From NCBI RefSeq assembly GCF_009389715.1, contig NC_052399.1:23011146-23075145 (forward strand): a DNA stretch of 64,000 nt, written 5' to 3'. Positions 1 to 13,852 of the stretch are shown piece by piece; the stretch's first letter is position 1; the number at the start of each line of letters is the position of its first letter. Source of the DNA: Phoenix dactylifera (taxonomy: Eukaryota > Streptophyta > Magnoliopsida > Arecales > Arecaceae). Below the pieces are notes generated by a model. That model was not told the origin of the DNA. It searched no databases and was given only the letters and a program-made list of their open reading frames with translations. A program made the position numbers and the translations under genes.

Positions 1-689
1 CAATTTTGCCATACTGGTGCCTCCACTACTATGTTTTCAAACCTCCATTTTCATGTGTTCATTGAGATCAAAAAACAAGGTTACCTTCTCTTCTCATGGA
101 CATAAATTGACTAAATTGCATCTCTAATTGATCAACCATGTGTTTTTTCTCCCTCAGCATTTCAAACAGTTCAGTGGCGATCTATGTGAAGTTTCACGCC
201 ATTAAGGGAAATCGCCTCATGATTCTTCTTGTTAGTGCCATGACCAAACAACGTTCTTGTTTCTACACTTTGGCACTATTGGTGCATTTCATAATACACC
301 TAGAGCACCTTCATTGACTCCTTTCTATCTTTTTTTACTGGAGCTTTGTGCCTATGTTAGCTCTATATGGACTTGCTCTAATCCACTTTAGAAATCTAAG
401 TGAGCTTCATTGTAGTAATGCATGGAGAAATTTTTGGCTGTGCTATGCAATTTCTCTTTCTAAAATGGTATAGTGATTTTGAGGGCTTTCATGATATCTT
501 AGATAATAATGCATCTAGGTATTAGGCGAAAAGCATCACAAAAGCCTTAGCTGGTGCATGCTTTCTGCAGTAGCTATTTTATTTGTAAGCAAATTCTGAG
601 TGCATACTAAACTGCCCTTTTTTCCTTCTAGAATCATCCCTTATTTTATCTAAACAATATTTGTGCTGCTACAAATGCTTTTCAAGATC
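1..689. other. Non-coding, AT-rich flank
   Basis: No open reading frame of note and no recognisable domain. The stretch could be intron or 5' flank of the broken synthase gene that follows, since exon-like homology begins near position 700. Nothing else is seen. Confidence 0.5.
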
Positions 690-2062
690 CTAAACTTCGG
701 GTTTCAGGGGCTGGTCAAAGGGTAGAGCAGTCAAAAGGAGAACATTGCCAAATGTATATGTCCCTTGATCAGCTCAACAAGGCAGCAAATCCTGAAGCAC
801 ACTTCACAAGCACTGGTACATTTTTTAGGGAATAATTTTTTTACACCATTTCAGTTTATTACCGTCTAGGTTTCTGCACAAACAATTGTTCAATGTCCTA
901 TCGCCATTTTTGATTCACAGAAATTCTCTCTTTCTAATAGCATTCCTTCTTTTATCATCAGTTTCTTTCATTTGTTCTTTCATTTATTCCTTCAAACCTT
1001 CTTTGTAGCGTAGTAGTCTGATTTTGATGTCAAGTTGATCGGGTAACCAGTTTTTTTTGTCGCTTTCCTAACATTGGTTGCATGGCATCCACCTCTAGTT
1101 CTACATCCTTTAGGCGATATCTTTTAGTTCTCACTCCAATTTAGGAAGCACTTCTCGTAGAAATTTGATGACGGGCATTTCAAACCCATGTTTAGGAGTG
1201 TCCGTCACGGGACAAGATGTTTGCAATTTGCATTTTCTTTTTTCCCCCCTTGCATGAAATAAGCATGGGGAATCTCATGGCTGGATTAATAGGCTCTACT
1301 TAATATAGATACTTATGTTATGTAACTGTCACTAACTGGAGTATCTTGAATATATTAAGATGGAGTGGCGAAAGGCCAACTCCAAATACCATGTGAAAGC
1401 TTCTTCATTATGATTATGGTAACTTAGAAGGCTATCTTGTCTCGCAATCTTAACCTATTTGTTTGCATAGTATTCCAGAATTATGTCATGAATAATGTGA
1501 AATATATGACGGTTTCATACGTACCTGGTAGCAACTGTAGTCAAACCCACTTCCCTGCCATGAAAATTGAAAAGTTGGTCCTTTCTACTTAATTTTACAG
1601 TACTCAAATGTATTCACCTGTGAAAATTAGCTTAGTGGTAAGATGATACTAGAATTTGTAGAATGAGATAAAGATTAGTCTTTATAAGATGTTCACATTC
1701 TCACCTATTTCCTATGTCAGGCCTTCTTTATCTGTCTTGACTTTTTATACTGTTCTACTTTGGTTAAGCTATAACCTTTCTATTAGCTTAGTCTCGAATC
1801 TGCTGTTTTCTCCTATGCTCATCGGAATTGGTTTTTGCTCGCTTTGGGGCCTGAAATGTGGAAAGACACAACAGGCAAAGTGGGCATATATTTCAAGATG
1901 AAAAATCCAGCTCTGAAGATCATCTGTGTTGAACATGCAGAAAGCGCAGTTATCTCAGGTATATTTATTAATTTACAGGCTTTATTAATTTAGATTATAG
2001 GAGTATGCCAACTAATAGGGCCTGGTTTTGCTCCAAGAAACCTGGATACTCTTCAACAATGT
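690..2062 (+). pseudogene. Beta-cyanoalanine / cysteine synthase-like pseudogene remnant
   Basis: Three exon-like pieces on the + strand match the PLP-dependent cysteine synthase / L-3-cyanoalanine synthase family, whose members make cysteine or detoxify cyanide in plastids or mitochondria. Piece 1 (about 730-817) ends with ANPEAHFTSTG, the family block just before PEIW. Piece 2 (1847-1958) reads GPEMWKDTTGKVG, then jumps to YFKMKNPALKIICVE and AESAVISG, followed by a GT donor. The glycine-rich segment that should lie between these two blocks is missing. Piece 3 (2015-2062) reads IGPGFAPRNLD, the family motif downstream of the SGG block. The N-terminal half, including the PLP lysine region, was not found. 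The internal deletion, missing exons and many substitutions indicate a decayed copy. Cyanoalanine synthase is favoured over cytosolic cysteine synthase because of the KMKNP...KIICVE wording, but this subfamily call is inference. Confidence 0.6.
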
Positions 2063-3513
2063 GCGAGAGGAATGTATCAGTATGACTTTCTGAAAGACAT
2101 CATTTTTCATTTATGTCTCAAGTCAATACATTTCTCGCGGACATCGCATATCTGTAAACACGATCTTTGTAAAACCTTGTTCTATTTGAAGCTTAATAAC
2201 AGATGTTGCTAACAAAAACTAGAAAGGCCTATAAGAGTTGCTGCTGCCAAGAAACAAGAAAAAGGCTTAACAAGCGTGCCACTTTGCTCCAAATAATAGT
2301 GGAGTATTTTTGACAATCCCATGGTGACTCATTTTTCTGTTTACTTTCTTCTTCTTTTTTGTTTCTTTGAGTGAAGAATTCTCCTTTAGCATGTTGTCCA
2401 ATGTCAAGTAACTTACCTTTTGCTTGCCTTGAAACTTTTGTATAGCTTGCTAAGGAATTGCGTTAAGTATGACTTTGGCAATTCTTGGTATGTATCACCC
2501 GTTAGGATGTATAACGAACTCGTCCTCAAATCAGAAAAGCGAAGCCTCCTTGTTGTATCTAAAAAAACAGAAGAGGCGAACGCAGTCTTGTCTCCTAGAC
2601 TGGATTCCCCTCTCACCTTCCACTCGCCAATTCCGAATGAAGAAAAGAAATAAAAACGGGAGAAACAAAAAAAACGAGTGACAATTTTCAAAAAATTTTC
2701 AAAAAGAAGGCGTGTTCCTAGTTAAGTTCATTGTACTAATTGCTCCTAGTTGATTCCTTTGTCAATCAAATTAAGGAACATCCGCAACCTCCACTTTACT
2801 ATCGTGGGTGGGAAGAAGGATACCTGACCTTGTTCTCCTGAAGCCAGCAGCCCTTTCTTCCATCCGGTGCTCGTCCTCTCTACGTCGTGGTTGCGTGGCC
2901 TATTGCCTCCATCACCATTATCACCTTCCTAAGAAGAGGGGGAGACGACGGAGATAGAAAGGGATGCCTGAGGCCGCAGCAGCAGCACATGGTCCTATCC
3001 TTCCGACGGTGGTGAAAGCTTTCAATCAGCTTGGGCACGAGGCTCCCACAGAAAATAAAGAGCAAGAGGGGGCGGCGTCAGAGAAGAAGCCATCATCCTC
3101 GGGGAGAAGTGCAAGGTGCCGAACGACGACGGCGACGACTTGGAGGAGATTGGTGGTGGTGGGCAACGGCAAGGGGAACCGACAAATGATCTAGTCTACC
3201 ATCCAAGGACTCCAAGATCGGTGCCAGTGTCGCGAAACACCTCGTTTGCGAAACCCAGCGACGTGCCTTCTGGTATGGGAACGCAGGGAAGCGCTCGCTC
3301 GCTCTCTCTCTCTCTTTCTCTCGGATGCTAATCCATGCATCCGCCGGCGTAACTCTGGCATGCAGGCGTCACTCATGTAGCTGCACGCATCGGTGACAAC
3401 ATTGGTGTATATCGGAGTGGGTACACAACTGCATATCATGCGGTTGATGTATCCCATCTATTCCCCATCAATCCCTTGTTTATCTATGCGTTTCAAGAAA
3501 TTTTTAAATATAA
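2063..3513. other. Intergenic, unassigned, with a GC-richer patch at 2.8-3.35 kb
   Basis: Several overlapping short ORFs occur on both strands in the GC-richer patch (about 2,880-3,330), but none shows a family motif, and none is clearly preferred over its antisense partner. The patch includes a short CT microsatellite near 3,300-3,320. It may be an old gene fragment or transposon debris. Confidence 0.4.
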
Positions 3514-3516
3514 TTA

Positions 3517-3838
3517 GGTTGTGTTTGGTTCAACAGTCATGACTTGAAATAAATCCTAGTCAAACAACAATCAGGAAAGAGGCATAACAATTGAGCAATT
3601 ATGCCAATCAAACTTGCTTATGATAGAAATATCTATTCCAAGAAGGGTTTTGATGTATTCTTTGGCATAATGGTACTTCTTATGTATACTTTTTACCTTT
3701 TTATCATTCAAAGGTTGCTCCAAAGAAATATCTTTGCTATTCAAAAGTGCAATCAAACAAAAATTGGTATAACTCATGGATTTCATGGGCACAATTTTCG
3801 CTACTTCCATTTGTCATATTCTTGAACTGAACATAGCC
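3517..3838. mobile_element. Tourist-like (PIF/Harbinger) MITE, 322 bp
   Basis: The element starts GGTTGTGTTTGGTTCAA and ends with the near reverse complement (TTGAACTGAACATAGCC), giving an imperfect terminal inverted repeat of about 20 bp. It is flanked by a direct TTA on both sides (3514-3516 and 3839-3841), the 3-bp target duplication typical of PIF/Harbinger elements. There is no transposase reading frame, so it is non-autonomous. The GTTTGGTT core in the terminal repeat is common in grass and monocot Tourist elements. Confidence 0.75.
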
Positions 3839-3841
3839 TTA

Positions 3842-4862
3842 GATTTTTAAGAGAGCTATTCTTCAAATTATGAACACATATAAGTCCATCATCATCCAAG
3901 CCTCAAAAATTATCACATATTTGGTTTAAGTACAACTTCATGTTGAGAAGGCTTTATAAAAAGTTTGAGAGAACTTCACTACAAACTATCTTAATTTTCT
4001 ACTTCACCTATGATAAAGATCATGAAGCAGCAATCGAGGTTTGAAGCGGGGACTTTGTGTACAGATGTCTTTATTAAGTAGACAACTACACACATAGTGA
4101 TTGCAACATTGAAATTTGGACGTCTATGAGTCTAAGATTTACTTTTGAGCTCGGCATCTCAAGAAATAAACGAAAATAGCGTATTTGACAACAACAATCA
4201 TGTGAACAGTAAGACCGTGTCTGTCGTGCTTGCCCTGAATGTTGGTTAAGTTACTTAATATTCCTTGTCTGATCCAAGCATTTTTTGTTCATAGTTCTCG
4301 AAGAATAAAATTCAGTTCTATAAGTCTTCAGCCTTTTTCTGCTGATAAACAACAATTTGCAGTGAATGCCTATCATTTGAGGAAGCAAATTCATCAACAA
4401 ATCATTTGAGGAAGAAAATTTATCAACACTTGCCAGGATTGGACAAACTTGTTTTCAAATATCCATTTAACAAACAAACTACTAGAAAATTTAAAGCAAA
4501 AATAAGTGTTAACTGGAAGATAAAAGAGCCAATAAGAAGATTAATGACACAATTCTATGTTATAACAGGAATAAGTAATAAATATTTTAATTTTTAACTC
4601 AGGATGTTAGTTGATAAGCATTACTTGGAAAAGGAAAGATGCAAAACCTGATTTACAAGATATCCTCCCATGATCCATCATGATGAAAAGTTGTGAGAAT
4701 CTAGCTGCTGTAAACTGTGATTTGGAATTTATGATCTACCACGTTCTTGGAAGATCAGGCAAATTTTGCTTGGGAATCATGATAAGCAGACATGCAGGTT
4801 AGCCGGTACTATTCTGAGTGTGATTGTACAAACTAGTCAGTCTCTTCAGATCTGCCACTAGA
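3842..4862. other. Intergenic region downstream of ALG10
   Basis: AT-rich sequence with no supported gene. The part nearest 4,862 should contain the 3' UTR and polyadenylation region of the minus-strand ALG10 gene. No other feature was recognised. Confidence 0.5.
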
Positions 4863-7800
4863 CTACCATATAAACCTCTGAGTTCCAGGCTCGTGATCCC
4901 AATGGAAAGGACGGAACAGAAACATAGTCATTGTGAAGATATTTACAGCCACATATAGAGTACCAACGGTCAGCCACTGGTCATAATCAGTAACCTGAGA
5001 ATGAAGAATCAAGAAGTAGAACGGTATAGTATAATATCTGAACTCAATAAGTGGTGCAGGTATGAGAACCAGTGCGCAAGATATGAAGAAAGAGAACACC
5101 CAAATCCTATTCTGAGCTTTCCCTGTAAAGTGAACAAAAGACGCGTCTCAGTCGAAAGTTTGCAACACAGAAATGAGTTCACTGAATAAGCTTCGCTGCA
5201 GACCTAGTATGCTGATGATGGAAAACCATGAATATACATAAAGTGGGACTAAAAGGTATTTCATCATCCAGTGAACTTGGATCACTTTTCGCCAAATATA
5301 GAAGGTGTAGTGCCGGTTGTCTGCCAGCAGATACGGATGGGCTATGCTGCATTGACAAATTGAAATGTTAAAGACAACCACAAACAAATTGGATTACCCT
5401 GAAGAAAAACGTATAACAAGAGATTTATAAGTTTGGCTCATGGCTATGTCTTACCACTGGAAATACCAGATTTGATAAGGAGATAATAAGAATCAAAGAT
5501 AGCACGAGATCTCATGGGCTCATGCTTTTACATGAGAGCTATATGTTTGACTCAGATCATCAAGGAGCGTTTGCACATTTTTCAGGGGATAGGAGTCATC
5601 ATGTGCGTGATGTGATCAGCATCAACACTAATATATGATCATAAAACTAATTTTTGTATAAATAGTATTATTGGTGCTCTTGTTCCTCTTCTTTATTATT
5701 TGTGCAAATTCCTGTACTACTTCAGTCTTTTTCAATATATAATAGTGAATCCTCGCCGCGGCTAGAAAAAAAAGTTCATGTCATGGATTTCAAGAATGAA
5801 TCAATTCCATTGGTTTCTAACAGTTTGTTCAAGAGAAGCAACTTAAATAATCTCAGCGATCAAAAACTGGATGTAGCCACTATTATAACACACAACAAGT
5901 TCCATTTCTTTAAGATGCTTAAATCGGTCTCACCTGAAAAAGTGTATTGAAGTAAAGCCTACAGTAAGAGCCACCAATATGAGTAAAGAACCAAGAACTT
6001 TATTCCTCCTAAATGAATGGTACAGAGCTGCAGCTTGGCCTAAATTAAAGTACAAGGGAGCAAAGGCAGCTCCAGAAACCAGACCAAAATACATCAACTG
6101 GGCAAGGTGGGGAGAAACTACATGAGCTTCTTTTGCACCTGCGGTATTATGAGAGGTACATTTTTAGTTCTTTAAACCATTATACACTGCTTTCAGATTT
6201 CAAAATGGATAAGCTCATCAATTCACAAGTAAAGAGAGATAAGATGTGGTACCAAGAACTATACTCCCATTCCAGATGACAAAAGCTAAAAAAGCCAATG
6301 CTACCATGATAAATGGTGCAAAAGAAATCAAGACTTTCCACTTCGAACACCATAACTTTAAAGTGGTATCCAGGATTTCGTCAATAAAACCTGCCACATG
6401 TCTATTAGCTGATAAAAACCCTTCAATTAGCAAGATCCATAATATCAAACAAAGATTATAATTACACTTTTATGAGTTGCATGAATAAATTGGATATACT
6501 TTTTATCTGGCTAAAGAGTTAACGTAAAAAAGACTATGCCCAGTAGTAAGTGGAGGGTTTTGATTAAATTCAATAAGAAAGCTGGTGAAGGATTAAAGGT
6601 GACAGGTGAAGGTCTTAACAGTTTTTTTTTTTCAAAATAACAAATAAACTTCAGCACTAACCTTATAGCAACACTAACAATACAAACAATACAAACAGCT
6701 GTCGTGTGTGCTGTAATGCACCACCTATTAAAGATCTAAAACAAGGAGTGTTAAAACACAGGGGACTGAATAAACTGAAAAAGACTGTTATCAATTGATA
6801 CAGCCCAATAGGAAAGCTCCTTTACTTATAATCAGAAGGCTTGCCTGGGAATTATCATGTAATCTATACAGGTCCCTTTTGAAGGGTAATATTGTACAAT
6901 TTTAATGATGAGATGAAAAATATCATGGAAAATAATAAATAGCACATATAAGGAAAAAATAAGTTTGAGGAAAAAATCATGTCTTGGGTACAATCACAAA
7001 GAAAATTACAAGGGAAATTTTTTTTCATGTTTCCTTGTTCATCACACATAATTCCCAAATCAGATATGACAACAGATACAGCAACTCAAACTCAAATTTG
7101 AGGCAGCTGAATAGGAAATCAAGGCCAATCTTAAATAGTTATATTCGCACAGAAATGAGGACCATAATGTCACAGCGATATTAACTTCATACATTGCTCG
7201 ATTGAAGAGTTTGATGATAACATACATGCTCCGATGAAACTGAGGAAATTGAAGAATTTTAATAATTTTATTCATTGGTCTAACAATGGAAAGGCTCCTT
7301 ACAGATGCACCTCTACATGTGGGAAACTTTTTTGTAGGTGGTAGCATCCCCAACTCATTTACTAAGTGATGCCAACAAAATGATAAAAAATATTGCTAGA
7401 CAAGGTACTGGATGGAAAGAAATATATATGCTGTAATCTACTTTCTCTCGTTATATAGTGTTAAACAAAATTTTGCAACTAAACAAACAGAAGTGCAAGA
7501 ATGAAAAGAAATAAATATTCTAATATTCTTTTCCATCATCTAAAATAACAAGTCCAGATGGGCATTTCTGTTGCAAAAGGATGCTGATGTTCTAATAAGA
7601 TTGAGACTGCTTAATATTGAAAAATTCGGCACTTTAACTCATAAAATGGCATGGGATGCTATGAACTATCATATCCTTTTGCCTGAAGTTAGAAAGAATG
7701 ATCTATAACTGTTCATGCAAGACAAACTACACCCAAATGTATAGATCAAACATAAGTTCTCGAAGATTGATATAAAACCTGGAGCATGGCACAAGGAATG

Positions 7801-10800
7801 TCCACTAGTCTCGAATTTAGATAGGTCAGTGGTATTAACGGAGCTACTCATCTTTCGCTTCCTCAATCCTTGATCTGTTGGAATGTCTTTTCTGTCTAAT
7901 AGCAAATTATTGCCCTCAAACACTATTCCCTTAGGGTTCCTTGGAACAAAAACCTTTTCATATGAGTTCTCGGCATATGTGATAGCACCATTAGCAGCAA
8001 CAAAAACCATCCACACTGCATTTGTTTGCCGAATAAGTATGGCAAATGCCCCAAGCTGCACAAAAAGAGGATGTATGTAAGACGACTGTTTGTAGAACAA
8101 AAGCACTTAGAAAACCCTTTTCCAGTTTTGCTATATTTCATATAACAAGAAGATACACAGACCATAGAAATAACTTGTGCAAGAATATGTTTCAAATTGA
8201 ACATGCAAAAACTTCACAGAGGCAGATGCTCACCTAATATGCATTCATCGTAGTTGCCTTGTATCAAAGTCATAGCATTTAGGGTTTTCCTTTGGTAGTT
8301 TAGAAATTGGTGGAGGTGGCACATTAGGATGGACATAGAAATCCAGGGTCAACAAGTCAAAGCTGGAAAAACTTTAACAAGTATCTCTGCTAATAAAACT
8401 GCATATAGGTGCCCTTCTTTTGATAACAGCAGGAATTAAGTGTCTGACCGAAAAAAGAAGTAAGAATGCTACAGATAATTGGCAGGGCCCTATTAATAGA
8501 TCAAAGTGAGATAAAGAAGTGAGATCAACCACGTGCATGAGACACAAGGTGCAAAAGATAATATATGGAGCAATTATATGAAGGTTTGAACATTGAACTA
8601 TTTAATCTGGCCATCTTTGGGGTTTGAACTTTTATTTGCTAATGCAATTACTGGTAAGAAAGTGATCTCAAATAAGTGAATGCTGTAAGATTAATTATCC
8701 GCTGGTATGGCAACAGGGCAGCAAAATTGGATGGATTCAGCCACCAGCTTCCTGTCTTCACTAATTAAAGATGCATCATAGTGGCTATGTGTAGATTCCA
8801 GAGATAAAGTGAGCGAAGCAAAGGGGTTATCTCCCTTTTCACCTGATCATGGTAGGCATAAAAGACATTACATGAAAAATATTTTCACTTGGCACAATCA
8901 CATTGAATGTAACCTCAATATTCATAGAGTGATTATTTGGTTAGAGAAGTTGTTGTGAAAAATAAATATGCCTAAGATTGTATTATTAGGGGAATCCAAG
9001 GGTGGTTATAAACTGGATCAAGGAGGTCTTACTCACAAGGATTAGAATTTGGAGAGGCCAAAGAATCTTTAAGGTGCCATGGAGCTCCAAAGATAACATG
9101 AGATTTAATTATGTATATTTGAGATTTTCATAGCAAAGTTATTGATATCTCTCTTCCTTCTCTTCATACAATTTTGCAATCATCAGATAACAGGAATATG
9201 AAAACAATCAGAGTTCTAATTTGTCACATGAAATCTGTGTTCCTTTCTTGGATCTGGATATGGAAATTCCCTCTCTTTCTCCCTTTGGTATGACTTTTCC
9301 AATTTAAATTACATCAACTGTCCAGCCTAAACATGTATGAAATTCTTCTACAGTTGCTGGTATTTGTGAGAAGTTCAAAATCTACTACTATTTTTTGAAT
9401 CACATAGCTTAAGGATGTCAGTTCCTGATCATTTAGTGGAAATGCCAACTGCTTATTGATTTTTTGACCAAATTTATATAGCCAAACGGTGAACAGGTTC
9501 GTATACAAAGCATGCAAAGCATTGATATTAATATACTCTACACAGCTGATACAGTACACTGGCAAGATACCAGTCCTGGCAAAAATAAAAAGTAATATTT
9601 TTACGAAATCCATGAGAATGTCAGATGAAATGCGTACCATTGCACTGATCCAATACTCCTCCTTCAAACTGGCCATGTACATTGCAAGAACTGCAGTTAG
9701 TGAAGCAACATCTGTATAGTACAGAAATGTGAAGAACCAGTGAACTGGATAGAGTGTTAACACAATTGCATATAACGTTGCCTTCCTTTCGCTCATAGTA
9801 GGTCTCAAGAGGATAAGCAAGTCATAAACAAGAATGCTACAAATAATGGCAAAAACAGCATTGGTAGATCGAAGAATTGTGGTCGAACAGAGTAAAGGGA
9901 AAGATTGGACTGCCTTAGCAAACCACATGCCCGGAAACAAAGAAGCAACATAGGCAAGTGAAAGATAATACCTGCACAACAGCAAAATGTTAAAATAATG
10001 TTTCAAAAAAAAATGATGGTCATTGGCCATAATTGTTGGAGATAAATAAGAAAGCAAAAGCACTGCCAATTTAGAATGCAGGATAATACGGACTACTGAA
10101 GGATATAACTATATTACTATTGATATGATGCTACTAACTGGAACACTGCAACATGCATAGGAGAAAAAGAAACTCAAACACAATCTCACAAAAATGATAT
10201 GTGGATTCTGATATGCCCTTGCAAGCTGTTTTTTGCTCTGTTAAGTTTATGGCAAACACCTTCATTGATGGATGCAATCATGAGGCCATAAACACAATCT
10301 TTGATGAACACCCTGTTGTTCCTATGAGTTACAATTTCACCATCAACCTAAACTGAAGGGGATTTTCATGCATAAATCCCTTAAATTTATTAAAGGGCCC
10401 TCAGTTACCTAATCTTGATCTGTGCTATCACATGAATATTTACTTATATACTTATTGAAGCTTAAATTTTGTCAAACAATGCATCATATCGGAATGTTCT
10501 TTTGTTTCAACGTTAAAAACCTCAGAGTTTGCACTAGAGATCTGTACATTCTTTACTAATGTAATAAAAAGGGGGAAGTTGCTCACCTCCTCCGATTCAC
10601 ATCAAAAAGAATACACTAGAGATCTATATTTTTTACGGATATGCCCATATATAGTTTTAATTACTTAACAACTCTCCATAGTTTTCCACTGGGTTCATGC
10701 ATTCCACTATTAGAACATGGCACAAGCCATCAAAACCGATTTGCTTAACATACTTCTCTTTAGATCATCAAGTTCATCCCATTGTTACCAATGCCAAAAA

Positions 10801-11175
10801 ATGGCTGATGTTTCTGTCTTCTCCCATGCACGGAGGGTATTTAAGATGAACAAGAAACAAGAAATCAATAGAGAAAAGGTTTAGGTTTGGAGCGTGGAAA
10901 CTCACAGGCCAGGAGGAGTGGTGATCATTGGATCCCAAGATGTGAAATCTCCTCTGCAGTACCGCTGCGCCTGAGGGACGTGGAATATCTCATCCTGCCA
11001 ACCATTACATCACGGATTAACAGTGATGCCAGAAACCAATACAGCAGCCAAGAGGAAGACAAGATCAAGAAAGCCACGGCTGTACCATGTAGGGATCGGG
11101 AACGATTCTATTGACCAAGATCGAGATGGGAATGGCCCACAAGCTCACCACCGCTGCAACGGCTATTCGTCCCAT
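4863..11175 (-). CDS. ALG10: ALG10, dolichyl-P-Glc alpha-1,2-glucosyltransferase (8 exons)
   Basis: ALG10 adds the third and last glucose, alpha-1,2-linked, to the dolichol-linked oligosaccharide in the ER membrane, completing the N-glycan precursor. Exons on the complement, with in-frame GT-AG junctions throughout: 11086-11175, 10906-10994, 9638-9971, 7779-8055, 6253-6390, 5934-6138, 5204-5346, 4863-5122. They total 1,536 nt, or 511 residues plus stop, close to the usual family length. The start is the ATG opening [10 protein letters not shown], a hydrophobic N-terminus. Family blocks appear in order: [77 protein letters not shown] and, near the end, [10 protein letters not shown]. Many hydrophobic segments fit a multi-pass ER protein. 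Intron 3 (1.58 kb) and intron 4 (1.39 kb) are the longest; introns 1 and 7 are under 100 bp. Exon 6 was found by translating the sequence between acceptor and donor. No frameshift or stop was seen, so the gene looks functional. Confidence 0.93.
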
Positions 11176-11737
11176 CTCCAGAAGAGACAGGCGTGGTAGG
11201 GCAGAGAGGAGAATAGCCTTGGCGGCGGCGGCGGGGAACTTCGCGGCCGTGGCGCGACGGCGGCGGAGCAGCGGACCAACGCCGGAGATATCGGAACCGG
11301 GGGAGGAGGGGACGGCGCTCGCAAGGGGAAGGGAGTTGGATCGACTGGGAGTCTGGGACAGAACGGAAGAAGGCCAGTAGTGCACGTTAAATATTTATCT
11401 CTGTGAGGGGTTTTGTGTAAACATGTTATTGAAACTCGAGACGCCCGATGCCTCATGCCGCAGAGGTTAACGACGCCAACCTTTTTCACCGAAGTCGGAA
11501 CCCATAAAAATATTACGGTCAAGCTGCGCGTACTGACTTTAACCTCGTTTCGGCAATGCGGTTGCCGGGACTAGTTCAGACGTAAACCAGAAGTAACCGC
11601 GCTGATATGAACGCCTGCAATAGCAATTCACGAGCAATGAATTAAGCACTAAAGCACCTCCTACAAACCCTGGCTCCTAGACCCGGGTAGATGCCAAGAT
11701 GGTGAATAAAGGATGCAATCAAAAAGCAAGAAATGCA
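11176..11737 (-). promoter_or_regulatory. ALG10 5' leader and promoter region
   Basis: GC-rich up to about 11,350, with (CGG)-type triplets, then mixed composition. No convincing TATA box was found at a fixed distance from the ATG, so a TATA-less housekeeping promoter is likely. The upstream boundary is unknown. Long ORFs on both strands here are by-products of GC richness. Confidence 0.4.
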
Positions 11738-12034
11738 GGGCATGCTTGGTTGGAAGGGATTGAACTCTGAAATAAAAATAAAAATAAATGATTTCTATTT
11801 CAACCATTTAGTTGATGGGAGTTTCATATCTATTCTGATTCTAGAGGGAATGAAAATATCGCAATCTTCCATAACTCAATTCTTACTATTCTTTAATATT
11901 CATATTCCATTCTGATTCTGATTCTGATTCCAGTCACAAATCAAACATGTCTGAAATACAATCATCTGATTTCTATTCCAATCCATTCCGATTCTAATCC
12001 TAATTCCAATTTTGATCACGAATCAAACGTGCCC
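11738..12034. mobile_element. Degenerate Tourist-like MITE
   Basis: The left end GGGCATGCTTGGTT pairs imperfectly with the right end AATCAAACGTGCCC, forming an inverted repeat around 297 bp of AT-rich sequence rich in GATTCTGATTC-type runs. No clean target duplication is visible, so the element is old or its ends are slightly misplaced. No coding capacity. Confidence 0.5.
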
Positions 12035-13078
12035 ATAAATATAATCATCAACATGCATAATATATATAGCACAAATCTAGTGCTAAGATTCTTCACATTT
12101 TTTATATCTAATAATGCAAGATGTGCCACTCAAGGGAGATGATAAACATATGAATACTTAGAATTTTTATTTATCTTATTATCTGATCAATCTAGTTAAA
12201 GTATTCATTGCTTAGTAGGTCGTCTAGCTCGTTATTTGATATATTTTTTATAGACCTTGAGAACTAAGTTAGCATGGAGTTTTATTTTAAAAGAGTGAGT
12301 AGAAGCAGAGTTTGATTTTTTTCATTCTAGATTAGAATTTTTTAAAATATAATGTAAGATTTGAGATATTATTGAAATTTTACCGTACATTAAATTTCAA
12401 TTTTAATTTTTTAAATATTAAATTTATTTAATTAATAATCTTTTTGAGAAAAGTTTTGCCGCAGTTTTTAGCCCGCAATTTTAGGTAATCAAAAATTACC
12501 TTAAGAGAGTCAAGACTCAAGACAGCCAAAAGAAAAAGTAAAATAAAATAAATAAAAATTAGGAAGGTACACCAGTGACGCATTTCATAATCCGTATTTC
12601 TTCCTTTCATTCATACTCTGCCCACCTTCACTGGGGCTCAAATTAAGGGGAAATAAAAGACACAGAAATTACTGACTCCAGCCTCTTCTCGCTTAAACTT
12701 CCCTCTCGTTGCTCTTGTGGGAAAAAAAAAAAAACATAAATACTTTCTAAATATCGAATTTTACATACATATTCTTTCAAATTAATATTTATATATATAT
12801 TCTCGTAAATTCTTATTTTACTAGTGTATTTTTTTTATTCTTATTTTTGTATATATATACCATTGTTAAAAAATTAATAATTTTAAATTCAAATAATTAA
12901 AAATTTTTTCATAAGTAGACGTGTAAGAAAATATTTATAAAACGATCAGGATAAAAAAAATTAATTTAATTGTTTTTAATTAAAATAAATATAATTTTTA
13001 TTAATGATGTTAGAAGGATCATTGTATTAGGTATATTTATGAAAAATAGTGTTTTATAAGAAAATAAAAATAAATAAA
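12035..13078. other. AT-rich intergenic DNA
   Basis: Very AT-rich, with poly-A, poly-T and TATA-like runs (for example 12,720-12,900). No gene or clear repeat structure. The right part may belong to the outer edge of the fold-back element that begins near 13,079. Confidence 0.45.
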
Positions 13079-13744
13079 AATTTGGGGTAATTAATCACCG
13101 GTACATTTATTGACTAGTCTCTAACGTTTAATCCCTGTTGACTGGTTGTTTACAATCAGTCCAGCCATATTTCAATACTTTATTATGAGACGAAAACGCC
13201 CCCTAAGGATATTTTAGTTTCTATTGCTTTATCTCCAATCCCATCGGAGAAGAGAAAGAAAAAAGGGGGTCGGCCACGGCCCGACCTCTCCCGAATCTCT
13301 TACTGCGGCCGCGCCGCCAGAAATACCCCCGCCCCAGCCCCCTCCCGAGCCTTCTCCCGCGGCCGCGCTGCCGAGAATGCTCCCGCCCCAGCCCCACGGT
13401 GGGGAGACGCCGAAGAAGAGAAAGAAGGGCGGCCGTGGTGTCCTGCGGCCGTTGCCAGCCACAACCCGCCCTCCTCTCGCATCCGCCGCGGCCCGAACCC
13501 TTTCCGGCGCCGACGACCTTGCAGGAGGAGAAGAATTCTCTGCAAATGCTGTGGCCACGGCCACTGCCGATGGCGGCCTGGCCCTCTCCCATGGCTCCCT
13601 CTTACGTCCGCCACGGCTCGAGCCCCTTCCGACGCCGGCGATATTGCATGGGGGAGAAGAAAGAAGAAAAAAAAAGAAGGAAAGAAGAGAAGAAAAAAAA
13701 AAAGAAAAAGAAAGAAAAAAAAGAAAAAGAAAGAAAAAAAAGAA

Positions 13745-13852
13745 AAAGAAGAAAAAAAATACATACATACATATATACATACATATATATATATATATAC
13801 ACACACATATATATACATATACATATATACATATACATATACATATATACAT

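Noticed and set aside
9489-9719. 76-codon + strand ORF
   Set aside because: Antisense of ALG10 exon 3.
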